This document shows positions 1 through 8,354 of a DNA stretch of 64,000 nucleotides, in pieces. The translations under genes and the position numbers were made by a program. The stretch comes from Roseivirga sp. BDSF3-8 (GTDB lineage Bacteria > Bacteroidota > Bacteroidia > Cytophagales > Cyclobacteriaceae), in the NCBI RefSeq assembly GCF_041449215.1, contig NZ_JBGNFV010000001.1:3489001-3553000 (forward strand), written 5' to 3'. The stretch's first letter is position 1. Every line of letters starts with the position of its first letter. The notes beneath the pieces were generated by a model. That model was given only the letters and a program-made list of their open reading frames with translations, ran no database searches and had not been told where the DNA came from.

Positions 1-563
1 GTAATGCCCGAAATAAGTCATTTACACCGATTAGTAAAGAAGTAGGTGTACTGCTAAAAGACCTGGGTATGCCTGATGCCCGCCTGCATGTGGAATCAAA
101 GGAGGTGGCTCCTGGTCCCAGTGGCATAGATGAAATACATTTCCGCTTTTCTGCTAATAAAGGAGTAAATCCGGAGGACCTGGATAAAGTGGCATCTGGA
201 GGCGAGTTTTCAAGACTTATGTTCTGTATCAAATACATCATCGCAGACAAAACAGCTCTTCCTACTATCATTTTTGATGAGATAGATACGGGAATTAGTG
301 GTGAGATTGCTCTCAAGATGGTTCGCATGATGAAATCAATGGCCAGAGGACACCAGGTGGTCAGCATTAGTCACCTGCCTCAGATTGCCGCCAAAGGAGA
401 TGCTCACTATCACGTGTACAAGGATAATAGTCAGTCCAGAACGATTAGCCGTATCCGCAGGCTATCGGATGAGGATCGCGTGGAAGAGATCGCCCGAATG
501 ATCGGTGGCGATAAGCCGAGCCAGGCAGCATACACTAGTGCAAAAGAGTTAATAAACAACTAA
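1..563 (+). CDS. recN: DNA repair protein RecN, C-terminal part
   Basis: This is the C-terminal end of the SMC-like ATPase RecN, which gathers broken DNA ends during recombinational repair in the cytoplasm. The gene is cut by the left edge; the reading frame is open from base 3, so the ATG at 69 is internal. Visible motifs are the ABC signature (ASGGEFSRLM), Walker B with the D-loop (IIFDEIDTGISG) and the switch histidine in SISHLPQIAAKGD, followed by the usual short tail ending in SAKELINN. These are the hallmarks of the RecN head domain C-lobe. No terminator is visible after the stop; the next gene has its own promoter. Confidence 0.93.
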   Translation, partial: NARNKSFTPISKEVGVLLKDLGMPDARLHVESKEVAPGPSGIDEIHFRFSANKGVNPEDLDKVASGGEFSRLMFCIKYIIADKTALPTIIFDEIDTGISGEIALKMVRMMKSMARGHQVVSISHLPQIAAKGDAHYHVYKDNSQSRTISRIRRLSDEDRVEEIARMIGGDKPSQAAYTSAKELINN

Positions 564-855
564 ATATTTCACAGGTAAGTAAAATTGTGTAATAACAATA
601 ATTTAATTTAATAATTATTGTTGAACCACTTTTTATCTCTTTATATTTGCATCCGTTAACGGGGTTATTGTCTCCATCCAATACCCTAAATGTCAACTAG
701 TTGCCAGTCTTCCCTGATACGGAAGGTCAATTTTTTTTCAGCGATCAACCTAACCTACCAGTTGTGATCAACAGGCCGTCTGTGGTCTGCGTTTGGCTTT
801 TATTTTCCGGACATAAGGTATGTCAGGTGTTGTCAGAACTGAAAAATGACTATTC
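564..855 (+). other. intergenic region with long 5' leader
   Basis: No gene is seen between recN and the acyltransferase gene. A good Bacteroidota promoter lies at 618-649, so the transcript of the following operon would carry about 200 untranslated bases. I see no convincing riboswitch or terminator hairpin in that leader. Confidence 0.5.
618..649 (+). promoter_or_regulatory. Bacteroidota-type promoter for the acyltransferase/oxidase pair
   Basis: Two adjacent TTG triplets (618-620, 621-623) are followed, 18 bases after the second, by TATATTTG at 642-649. This is an exact match to the Bacteroidota housekeeping consensus TTG / TAnnTTTG. It points to the gene starting at 856. Confidence 0.65.
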
Positions 856-1914
856 GTGAGACTAAAACCTTACATGTTGCTGGTGTTGCCAGAGCATGAG
901 ATTAAAACCACGCTTTTTTCGCATCTTAATGAGGAATTTGGTAAGAAATATTTTGTAATGGCATTTTGCCGGCCGGAGAAGGCCCTTGCATTTCTGCATA
1001 GCCGGAAGCATATTAGCAGGTTAGACCTGCTGATTACGTTAGCAGAAGAGCCATATGGTGCTGAGCTTACCAGACAGGTAAAAAATATATTTCCAAAATC
1101 ACACTTTTTATTCGTTGACGAGAGGGATGACATCGAGCCTCTGATGCCATCTTTATGTGCAAATGCAAACGGCTTCTTAATAGCTCCTAACCATGAAACA
1201 GACAGCTACCTCGTTCCTTTGGTTAATGAATTGCTGACTAAGGCTTCTGTAGATGAGCATCATGGATGGCATAAGCTGTTGCCAGGATTTGAGGAAAAAT
1301 TCCATAAGTCACTTCAAGTCATACGCGCTACTACTCAGGAGGAACTAACGGCTTGCTTCAGACTGCGGTATGAAGTATGGCACAAGGAGTTCGGTACATT
1401 ACCTGCTAATCACTTTCATTACGATTACGATGCATATGACCCTCTTTCTGTCCACATTTTAGCCGTAGTGGATGGAGTGCCCGCCGGCACGGTCCGTATG
1501 ATCCCCTGTAGCCTAGGTAGTCCTGTAAAACTACCTTGCGAAGACCTGTTTTCACTAGACCCTTATCGCGATCGAAACATCGGTGAAATCAGTCGCCTGG
1601 TGTTAAAGCGCGAGCACCGTAACGGGATTACTGGGCGGCTCATGATAAAAGCGTTGCTGGCCTGCGCAGCCTCTGAAGGGTTCTATGATTTTTATGGTAG
1701 TGCTAACCCACGCTATCTGACTTATTATCAGAAAATGGGTATGAAAGTGCTGGAGGAGCGTGTAATGGATTATGATAACTTCGGCGGGCTGCCGGCTATT
1801 CCTATGACATTACGACTCAGAGAGCTATCTGTTCCTGAAATGCGCTCTTGGGGTATGCCTGCCAAAGAAATAAACTTGCAAGCAGAGGAGAAGAAAGCTT
1901 ATGTATTTGCTTGA
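856..1914 (+). CDS. receiver-like domain fused to autoinducer-synthase-like N-acyltransferase
   Basis: A 352-residue protein with two parts. Residues about 5-130 follow the alternating hydrophobic pattern of a response-regulator receiver (YMLLVLPEHE, then DLLIT), but the normal phosphoacceptor aspartate is absent, so it is probably a pseudo-receiver. Residues about 155-320 look like the GNAT-fold acyltransferases related to homoserine-lactone synthases and FeeM-type N-acyl amino acid synthases: FRLRYEVWHKEFG, then DYDAYDPLSVHILAV and GTVRMIP, then EISRLVLKREHR. The family transfers an acyl chain from acyl-ACP to an amino-group acceptor; the acceptor here is unknown. The start is a GTG at 856; the methionine seven codons in is the alternative. 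The end overlaps the next gene by 14 bases, implying coupled translation. Confidence 0.6.
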   Translation: MRLKPYMLLVLPEHEIKTTLFSHLNEEFGKKYFVMAFCRPEKALAFLHSRKHISRLDLLITLAEEPYGAELTRQVKNIFPKSHFLFVDERDDIEPLMPSLCANANGFLIAPNHETDSYLVPLVNELLTKASVDEHHGWHKLLPGFEEKFHKSLQVIRATTQEELTACFRLRYEVWHKEFGTLPANHFHYDYDAYDPLSVHILAVVDGVPAGTVRMIPCSLGSPVKLPCEDLFSLDPYRDRNIGEISRLVLKREHRNGITGRLMIKALLACAASEGFYDFYGSANPRYLTYYQKMGMKVLEERVMDYDNFGGLPAIPMTLRLRELSVPEMRSWGMPAKEINLQAEEKKAYVFA

Positions 1915-3517
1915 TACTGTTTTTGATGTCGCCGACCGGTTCAAGGAACTGATTGGTGAAGAGTATGTGGTGCTGGAAGAGCGTGAGGTAGCAGATTACC
2001 AAAAGAATGTGACAGCTATAGATAAGTCTATAGCCGGAGTGGTAAAGCCTGGTGACAGGGCAGAGGTCCAGACAATAGTTAAGACAGCTGCAGAATATGG
2101 GGTGCCGCTATACCCCCTGAGCAAAGGACTCAACTGGGGGCTGGGGAGTCGTTTGCCGGTGGCAGATGGCTGCTTTATCCTGGATATGGGCAGATTAAAC
2201 CGAATAGTGGAGATAGATGCGGAGCAACAATATGCAGTTTTGGAGCCGGGAGTTACCCAGGCGCAGCTATATAACTACCTGCAGGAGCATGATCTGTCTC
2301 TCACATTTAATGTGACAGGTTCGGGTGTGGAGGCCAGTATCATAGGTAATGCCCTCGACAGGGGAGTGGGTTACCGCTCCGTGAGGACTGAGGATGTGTT
2401 GGGCCTGGAAGTGGTGACGGGCAATGGAGAGGTACTTCGCACAGGCTTTGGTCATTATGGAGAGGCCTCTACAGCTTACTTATATCCTTATGGTATTGGG
2501 CCGGATATGCAGGGGCTATTTACACAATCCGGGTTAGGGGTAGTGACTTCTGCAGCCATCAGGCTTTTTCCTAAAAAGGAGAAGCAGACTGCGGTACTGT
2601 GCACGCTTCTTGATGAGACAAAACTGGAAGACTTCCTTGATAATATTGCCACCCTTAGAAAGCAGGAAGTGCTTACCAGTGTGGTGCATGTGGGTAATCG
2701 TGAGCGTACCAAAGTGACGGTGATGCCGCTTCTGGAGCGCGTCCTGGCCAAAAAGGCGCAAATTCCACAGGAAGATTTAAGAAATGAGGCGGAATTGCTT
2801 TTCGAAAGTGAAATGAGGTCTGCCTGGACGGCTCTGGCCACACTGGATGGAACCAAAGCCCATGTAAAAGCTGCTGTAAAGTCCATAAAAGAAAAGATGC
2901 GTGGCTATGGCCGGGTGACGGTGTTGGATGAGCGTGCAATTGAAAAGCAGAAGAAATGGCTCAGCAGGCTATCCTTTCTTTCTGCGGCAAGAAAGAAAAG
3001 GTATTTACTGCAAGCCCTGGAGCCTTTGCTGGGTCTGCCCTTGGGTATACCATCCAATGTGGCTATACAGGGGGTGTACTGGGCCATAGGAGCGCCTCAG
3101 CCAGGTGTGGGCATGCAGCCGGATGATAGCCGGGCCGGCCTGAAGTTTATCCTGCCTACTGCTCCGCTCACAGGGGCTCATGGTAAGGCTGTGGCTGAAC
3201 TTACGGCAGAAGTTTTTGGAGCATTTGGCTTTACCCCCTACATCACGCTTAATACCATTACGAGCCGATCATTCGGCTGTGTGATCAATTTGTCATTTGA
3301 CCGAAGCAGGAGGGAGGAGGCGGATCGCGCAAAGGGATGTGCTGATGCGCTTCTGGACAGACTGATGGAGCGAGGATATTACCCTTACCGGGTCAACGTT
3401 GGACAGATGGATAAGGTGGTGAATGAACAGGACCCATACTGGCAGACGCTGAAGGATATAAAAAAGGTGCTTGACCCTGCGGGCGTAATTGCTCCGGGTA
3501 AGTACAGCCTGAATTAG
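1901..3517 (+). CDS. FAD-binding oxidoreductase of the VAO/PCMH family (4-cresol dehydrogenase-like)
   Basis: A 538-residue flavoprotein. The N-terminal FAD-binding PCMH domain (residues about 40-225) shows YPLSKGLNWGLGSRLP and the region around TGSGVEASIIGNALDRGVGY; the C-terminal cap ends with GYYPYRVNVGQMD and LDPAGVIAPGKY, typical of vanillyl-alcohol oxidase and p-cresol methylhydroxylase relatives. These enzymes oxidise para-substituted phenols or similar alcohols with FAD. No signal peptide is seen, so it should be cytoplasmic. It starts inside the upstream acyltransferase gene (14-base overlap), so the two probably act on one small-molecule pathway. Substrate is not predictable from sequence. 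The stop overlaps the convergent glutaminase stop by 4 bases. Confidence 0.75.
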   Translation: MYLLDTVFDVADRFKELIGEEYVVLEEREVADYQKNVTAIDKSIAGVVKPGDRAEVQTIVKTAAEYGVPLYPLSKGLNWGLGSRLPVADGCFILDMGRLNRIVEIDAEQQYAVLEPGVTQAQLYNYLQEHDLSLTFNVTGSGVEASIIGNALDRGVGYRSVRTEDVLGLEVVTGNGEVLRTGFGHYGEASTAYLYPYGIGPDMQGLFTQSGLGVVTSAAIRLFPKKEKQTAVLCTLLDETKLEDFLDNIATLRKQEVLTSVVHVGNRERTKVTVMPLLERVLAKKAQIPQEDLRNEAELLFESEMRSAWTALATLDGTKAHVKAAVKSIKEKMRGYGRVTVLDERAIEKQKKWLSRLSFLSAARKKRYLLQALEPLLGLPLGIPSNVAIQGVYWAIGAPQPGVGMQPDDSRAGLKFILPTAPLTGAHGKAVAELTAEVFGAFGFTPYITLNTITSRSFGCVINLSFDRSRREEADRAKGCADALLDRLMERGYYPYRVNVGQMDKVVNEQDPYWQTLKDIKKVLDPAGVIAPGKYSLN

Positions 3518-4428
3518 AAAATAGAAAAGCCTGTTTTGGTGGTGAGTAGCTCTAACGCTTTCATTCCCATTACAGAGTTACCTTTGGTGTTCAGCCTGGG
3601 GCTCCACACACCTACGGTAAACTCTCCGGGACAGACGGCAATGATACCCCCGCCAACGCCGCTTTTCCCGGGGAGGCCTACCTTAAAGGTAAATTCTCCT
3701 GCCTCATCATAAAAGCCACAGGTTTGCATGAGTGCATTGATACGCTTTGCCTGGCTGCCGGTGAGTATTCTGTCTTTAGAATGCTGAAGAAATCCTCCGT
3801 TTGCCAGGGGCATAAACGTATAGGCAAGTTGCTGACAGGACATCTCAATAGAGCATTGGTGGTAATAAAAATCCAGCACTTCCTGCTCGTCATTCTCGAT
3901 ATTGCCATACGATTTGATCAGGTTAATAGTAGCCCTGTTACGGTAACCATGGGCTTTTTCAGACGCTACCACGTCTTGGTTGTACTGAATTGTTTCATTA
4001 TTGGCCAGGCGGCGCATAAACCGGAGGAAATCCTGCTTTGGATTATCCAGCAGGCTATAAAGAATATCCGCCACCACCAGAGCCCCTGCATTGATCAGTG
4101 GGTTCCGTGGGATGCCGTTCTCATTTTCTATTTGTACCAATGAGTTAAAAGGGTCACCGGAAGGTTCCACGCCTACCCGGTCCCACACGCGGTCACCTAT
4201 CATGCGAAAAGCCATGGCTACCGCAGGGACCTTAACTATACTTTGGATAGAGAAGCGTTTATCAAAGTCTCCTACGCCATACTCGTTTCCATGAATTGGG
4301 TCCAGGTATAGTCCGAATACATCCGGGTCTACCTTAGCCAGTTCAGGAATGTAGGTGGCGTTGGCGCCAATGCCTTTTGAGGGCTGCAGCTCTTCTTCTA
4401 TTTCTTTCAGTATTTTGTTGTAATCCAT
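3514..4428 (-). CDS. glsA: glutaminase A
   Basis: A 304-residue protein of normal length for the bacterial serine-dependent glutaminase family, which hydrolyses glutamine to glutamate and ammonia in the cytoplasm. The catalytic Q-S-x-x-K motif is visible as FSIQSIVK (Ser63, Lys66). Other family landmarks are NPLINAGALVV, the MSCQQLAYTFMPLANGG segment, and the C-terminal GLPGKSGVGGGIIAV glycine-rich active-site loop. The start at 4428 has a clear open upstream region of about 160 bases shared with the divergent fabI. It converges on the flavoenzyme gene with a 4-base overlap, so no room exists for a terminator between them. Confidence 0.93.
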   Translation of the reverse strand: MDYNKILKEIEEELQPSKGIGANATYIPELAKVDPDVFGLYLDPIHGNEYGVGDFDKRFSIQSIVKVPAVAMAFRMIGDRVWDRVGVEPSGDPFNSLVQIENENGIPRNPLINAGALVVADILYSLLDNPKQDFLRFMRRLANNETIQYNQDVVASEKAHGYRNRATINLIKSYGNIENDEQEVLDFYYHQCSIEMSCQQLAYTFMPLANGGFLQHSKDRILTGSQAKRINALMQTCGFYDEAGEFTFKVGLPGKSGVGGGIIAVCPGEFTVGVWSPRLNTKGNSVMGMKALELLTTKTGFSIF

Positions 4429-4590
4429 AGTCGATCCATTGCGTGATGGCGATTAGCGGGCCGAAGGTAAGTAAGCCAGTAGTAAGAACCATAGATTTTT
4501 GCGGTTGTTGGCCTGGCGGATAGCAGATCATATATTTTTTCATATAAAGGCCTTTTTCGTATTTTCGCCCCAACCAAAACTGACAGTCCA

Positions 4591-5403
4591 ATGGCTCATA
4601 ATGTATTAAAAGGAAAGAAGGGCATTATTTTCGGTGCGCTTGACGAGCGTAGTATTGCCTGGAAAACGGCTGAGAAAGCTCATGAAGAAGGGGCGGAGTT
4701 TATTCTTACGAACGCCCCTGTAGCAATGCGAATGGGAGAGATCAATAAGCTGGCCGAAAAAACAGGCAGTGAGATCATTCCTGCTGATGCTACTTCCATG
4801 GAAGACCTGGAAAACCTTTTTGACAAAGCACTCGAAAAGTACGGCAAGCTGGACTTTGTGCTGCATAGCATAGGCATGAGCCCTAATGTACGTAAGGGCC
4901 GTACCTACGGAAACCTGAACTACGACTGGTTTTTGAAAACGCTGGATGTATCGGCTATGTCCTTCCACAGAGTACTTCAAACGGCAGAAAAGAAGGAAGC
5001 TATGAACGAATGGGGTAGTATTATGGCCCTTTCATACATTGCTGCGCAGCGTACTTTTCCTGATTATTCCGACATGGCCCAGGCTAAAGCGATGCTGGAA
5101 AGCATTGCGCGCAGCTACGGCTACCGCATGGCAAAGGCCAATAAGGTTCGTGTAAATACCATAAGCCAGTCACCTACAATGACTACTGCCGGTACAGGCG
5201 TGGGTGGCTTTGATGTATTTTTCGACTATGCAGATAAGATGTCACCGCTGGGCAATGCTCCGGCAGAAGCATGTGCGGATTATATCGTGATGATGTTCAG
5301 TGATTTTACCCGCTACGTAACTATGCAAAACCTGATGCACGACGGCGGTTTTTCTGCCAGTGGTATCACCGAAGAGCTTGTCGACGTGCTTAGCAATAAA
5401 TAA
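4591..5403 (+). CDS. fabI: enoyl-[acyl-carrier-protein] reductase [NADH]
   Basis: A 270-residue FabI, the last reductase in each cycle of type II fatty-acid synthesis; it reduces enoyl-ACP with NADH. It has the FabI-type divergent glycine-rich start (GIIFGALDERSIAW) and the catalytic tyrosines and lysine as SYIAAQRTFPDY and YSDMAQAK (Tyr149, Tyr159, Lys166). VNTISQSPTMTTAG follows, matching the substrate loop. Upstream, TATTTTCG at 4560-4567 is a weak match to the Bacteroidota -7 box but no matching -33 TTG is present. A strong terminator follows at 5429. Divergent from glsA. Confidence 0.95.
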   Translation: MAHNVLKGKKGIIFGALDERSIAWKTAEKAHEEGAEFILTNAPVAMRMGEINKLAEKTGSEIIPADATSMEDLENLFDKALEKYGKLDFVLHSIGMSPNVRKGRTYGNLNYDWFLKTLDVSAMSFHRVLQTAEKKEAMNEWGSIMALSYIAAQRTFPDYSDMAQAKAMLESIARSYGYRMAKANKVRVNTISQSPTMTTAGTGVGGFDVFFDYADKMSPLGNAPAEACADYIVMMFSDFTRYVTMQNLMHDGGFSASGITEELVDVLSNK

Positions 5404-5428
5404 AGGGTGGGTCGATCCAGCGGAGAGA

Positions 5429-5464
5429 AATGCCGGAACTTCTTTCAGATGTTCCGGCATTTTT
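5429..5464 (+). terminator. intrinsic terminator after fabI
   Basis: Inverted repeat AATGCCGGAAC / GTTCCGGCATT with an 11-base loop, followed by a T tract. It separates fabI from ispE, whose promoter begins immediately after. Confidence 0.85.
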
Positions 5465-5465
5465 G

Positions 5466-5494
5466 TTGAGTTGAATCCTTCTTTTCTATTTTTG
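5466..5494 (+). promoter_or_regulatory. promoter of ispE
   Basis: TTG at 5466-5468, an 18-base spacer, then TATTTTTG at 5487-5494, an exact TAnnTTTG. The ispE start codon is 18 bases downstream, so the 5' leader would be very short. Confidence 0.65.
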
Positions 5495-5512
5495 TACCGG
5501 AGTATATAACGC

Positions 5513-6331
5513 ATGATCATTTTCCCTAATGCCAAGGTAAACCTGGGCCTGAATATTATTAAGCGCAGAAAGGACGGATTTCACGAGATTGAAACCTGTT
5601 TTCTTCCGGTTCCCTGGCGGGAGGCTCTCGAAATAGTACCAGCCCCTCCGGGTAAAAAGACGTCCCTCACCATCACCGGCCTCGAGGTTCCGGGGCAGGA
5701 AGGCCAAAATCTGATTATGAGGGCATTTAAAGCCTTGCACAAGGATTTTCAACTACCCGCTTCACAGATATACCTGCACAAGGCACTACCCATGGGGGCC
5801 GGCTTAGGCGGTGGTTCTGCCGACGCAGCCTTTGCGCTTAGCTGCCTGAACGAGTTGTATGATCTTTACCTCTCAGATGACATCATAGAGTTGTATGCCC
5901 AGGATCTTGGTAGCGATTGCCCTTTCTTTCTTTACAACCGTCCGATGATGGCCAGGGGAAGGGGAGAGGTACTTTCTCCTATTGATCTGGATTTGAGTAG
6001 CTGGTATATGGTAATCGTTCACCCCGGTATCCATATTGGTACCAGGGAGGCTTACTCCGGTGTTGCGCCTGGAGAACCCGAGGGCGATCTGGAAGCCATG
6101 CTACAGACTCCTGTTGCTTCATGGAAGGATAAAGTAGTTAACCAGTTCGAAACCAGTGTTTTTCCCAAATACCCTGAGATAGAGGCTATTCGTGATAAAA
6201 TGTATGAGCATGGCGCTGTATATAGTAGCATGACGGGTAGTGGGTCTGCCGTATACGGCCTTTTTTCTGAGCAGACAGATATCCGGGCACAGTTTTCAGA
6301 CAGCTATACGGTCTGGCAGGGACAGTTATAA
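5513..6331 (+). CDS. ispE: 4-diphosphocytidyl-2-C-methyl-D-erythritol kinase
   Basis: A 272-residue GHMP kinase of the non-mevalonate isoprenoid pathway; it phosphorylates the 2-hydroxyl of CDP-methylerythritol with ATP. The N-terminal FPNAKVNLGLNI and DGFHEIETCF motifs are diagnostic for IspE, and the ATP-binding loop PMGAGLGGGSADAA lies near residue 95. GSDCPFF and the late SMTGSGSAVYGLF motif complete the family pattern. It has its own promoter after the fabI terminator and ends 1 base before the stop of the convergent helix-hairpin-helix gene. Confidence 0.95.
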   Translation: MIIFPNAKVNLGLNIIKRRKDGFHEIETCFLPVPWREALEIVPAPPGKKTSLTITGLEVPGQEGQNLIMRAFKALHKDFQLPASQIYLHKALPMGAGLGGGSADAAFALSCLNELYDLYLSDDIIELYAQDLGSDCPFFLYNRPMMARGRGEVLSPIDLDLSSWYMVIVHPGIHIGTREAYSGVAPGEPEGDLEAMLQTPVASWKDKVVNQFETSVFPKYPEIEAIRDKMYEHGAVYSSMTGSGSAVYGLFSEQTDIRAQFSDSYTVWQGQL

Positions 6332-6332
6332 C

Positions 6333-8354
6333 CTACCACCATCTGTAGGTAAGTTGTAACCTGATGTCCGTCGTTTTATCATCTTCAATACTATTGAGAC
6401 CGGAACTTATCATTTCCCTGTCTCGATACCGGAACCGGCCCATTCTGGCCCAAAGGCTTAGCTGCCGGGTAGCCTTGTACCTAATCATGAAGAAGGTACG
6501 CATACCCCGGCCATAGTACATAGGAATGCTGAAAGCACCCCACACATCTTTTTCGTACAGGTAGAGACGGTTATCAAAGGTATCCGTATCAAATAGTGCT
6601 ACCCTTCCGGACAGAGACCATTTACCCCGGTTAGCACTGAGGTCTTGCGATACCCCGAATCCATATGAATTTTCAGGTAACGTCCGGTTCCAGTATATTC
6701 TTGATTGCCAGGTAATTAAACTATTACGAGGTGCGTAAGACAGGCGCAGGGCTACCTGCTGCTTCCGGAAGTCTACCGGGATATATTCTATCGATTCAGT
6801 ATCTGCGTTATTGCGTGGCTTGGTTTTATCTCTGAAACTTAGGCTGTACTGCAGGTGTCGGCTCTCCCGGCTAATCAACAGGGCATATTCGTGCCCCCGG
6901 GAAGGGGTATAACTTCTATAGCGAATATCAGGAAACACAAAATGGTCTGCCCCGATAAGTACGGATATCCGGCGAGCCGGTGAGAAACGAAAGGCTGTAT
7001 AAATGCCGGACTCATTGCTGAGCGTACTGCTTTCGCCAAAGCTGCGTCCGTAGAAGCTCTGAAAATCGTTCGTATAGTGCCTGGCGACTACTGCAAGGTC
7101 TTCTGTTTTGGAAAAAGAAAAGAGCGCTCCGGATAAGGCTGCAAATCCCGCCGGATAGCCCTTTGCCACTTCCCCGAAATAGTATAGCTTTTTATGATGC
7201 CCCATGTACCAAATGCTTGAGTGTGCCCAGCGGTCTCCGGTAAATGGGGTTGGGTCATATACCTTTTCCTTTGGTCGAAGTTCGTGACCAAGTATAGTAC
7301 CTGCTAGCGTAACGCCTATACGAAAAGGGTAATCTACCGGATTGTATTGTACAGACATGCCCCCGGTATAGATGGGTAGCGTGCCACGACGGTCTATTTC
7401 ATTTGATGTCCGGTGATAGCCAGGTACGGTAAATGATGAAACATACACTCCGGTACTGTCCCGGATGACCATTGCATCAAAAGAACGGGCCGAAGCAAAT
7501 GAGGTCATTTGCCAGGTTTTGTTTCCTATACTAATTCCTGCTCCTCTGAAATACAGTCCCTCACGTCCACTGGTATGGGGCATAAGCGTCTCTGCGGCAG
7601 GCCGTATCCTTCCCTGGTCGGCCGGCCATTTTCCCCCAGGGAACCCACCACCGAAAACAAGGCCTGCCCCCGAGTTATACCGGAAGTCGCCTAATACCAG
7701 TTTTTGTATGTTATCCCTGTTTTCTATCATAAAGTGAGCAGAGACCTGATCCACACCAGGGTGCGCAGGTGTAGCGTTCATACCATACGGTTCACCGGCA
7801 TCCTGTTCTATCGCCAGTCCAATACTAAAGTCCTGCGGCTGTCGTAGTAGTAATCTGGCATAAACCGAGGGGCCATTACCCAGATACCCATCCTCTTCAG
7901 TGTACCCTATTGCCCGTTCCTGGCGCCAGCTTGTTCTCATAAGAAAGCGCTTCTCCACACTTTTCAATCGTTGCTTAAATGGCCTCGGGTCATATAGCAG
8001 ATGGGTTTTTCTCACCATCAGGAAGGGTAGAAGGGGCTTAATGGCAGCCAGATCAATTTCTTCTATCACTTGAAGCTCCTCAAGTGATAAAAATGGCCCA
8101 AATACCTCCCGGTGATAAATGATGGCCCTGGCCTGGCTTTCACTAAGTCCGGGTATAGTCAGCAGGTCATCCAATCCGGCACGGTTAATATCCACCTGCA
8201 TCCCGGACCAGTTTTCTGCCAGTTCTGTTTCAAAAATGGCTTCTTCCTCAACCGGGCTGGCATCCAGTGATTGGAAATAGGTATCCATGGGGCTTTCCTG
8301 TGCTGCCGCAGCTAAGGAAAGCAACATTATTAGCAGCATGAACAGTACCCTCAT
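6333..8354 (-). CDS. outer-membrane protein with N-terminal ComEA-like helix-hairpin-helix
   Basis: A 673-residue exported protein. A signal peptide (MRVLFMLLIMLLSLAAAAQ) is followed at residues 54-111 by a tandem helix-hairpin-helix: VDINRAGLDDLLTIPGL and GPFLSLEELQVIEEI, the pattern found in ComEA, which binds incoming DNA. The remaining 550 residues are rich in alternating aromatic/polar strands (for example HLQYSLSFRDK, RQLSLWARMGRFRY) ending in QLTYRWW, as expected of a beta barrel with a C-terminal aromatic. I infer a DNA-binding plug on an outer-membrane barrel; a role in DNA uptake is possible but unproven. The upstream gene overlaps it by 4 bases. Confidence 0.65.
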   Translation of the reverse strand: MRVLFMLLIMLLSLAAAAQESPMDTYFQSLDASPVEEEAIFETELAENWSGMQVDINRAGLDDLLTIPGLSESQARAIIYHREVFGPFLSLEELQVIEEIDLAAIKPLLPFLMVRKTHLLYDPRPFKQRLKSVEKRFLMRTSWRQERAIGYTEEDGYLGNGPSVYARLLLRQPQDFSIGLAIEQDAGEPYGMNATPAHPGVDQVSAHFMIENRDNIQKLVLGDFRYNSGAGLVFGGGFPGGKWPADQGRIRPAAETLMPHTSGREGLYFRGAGISIGNKTWQMTSFASARSFDAMVIRDSTGVYVSSFTVPGYHRTSNEIDRRGTLPIYTGGMSVQYNPVDYPFRIGVTLAGTILGHELRPKEKVYDPTPFTGDRWAHSSIWYMGHHKKLYYFGEVAKGYPAGFAALSGALFSFSKTEDLAVVARHYTNDFQSFYGRSFGESSTLSNESGIYTAFRFSPARRISVLIGADHFVFPDIRYRSYTPSRGHEYALLISRESRHLQYSLSFRDKTKPRNNADTESIEYIPVDFRKQQVALRLSYAPRNSLITWQSRIYWNRTLPENSYGFGVSQDLSANRGKWSLSGRVALFDTDTFDNRLYLYEKDVWGAFSIPMYYGRGMRTFFMIRYKATRQLSLWARMGRFRYRDREMISSGLNSIEDDKTTDIRLQLTYRWW

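Noticed and set aside
4343-4591. 82-codon minus-strand frame between glsA and fabI
   Set aside because: Overlaps the well-supported glutaminase start on the same strand and the fabI promoter region; composition is not protein-like.
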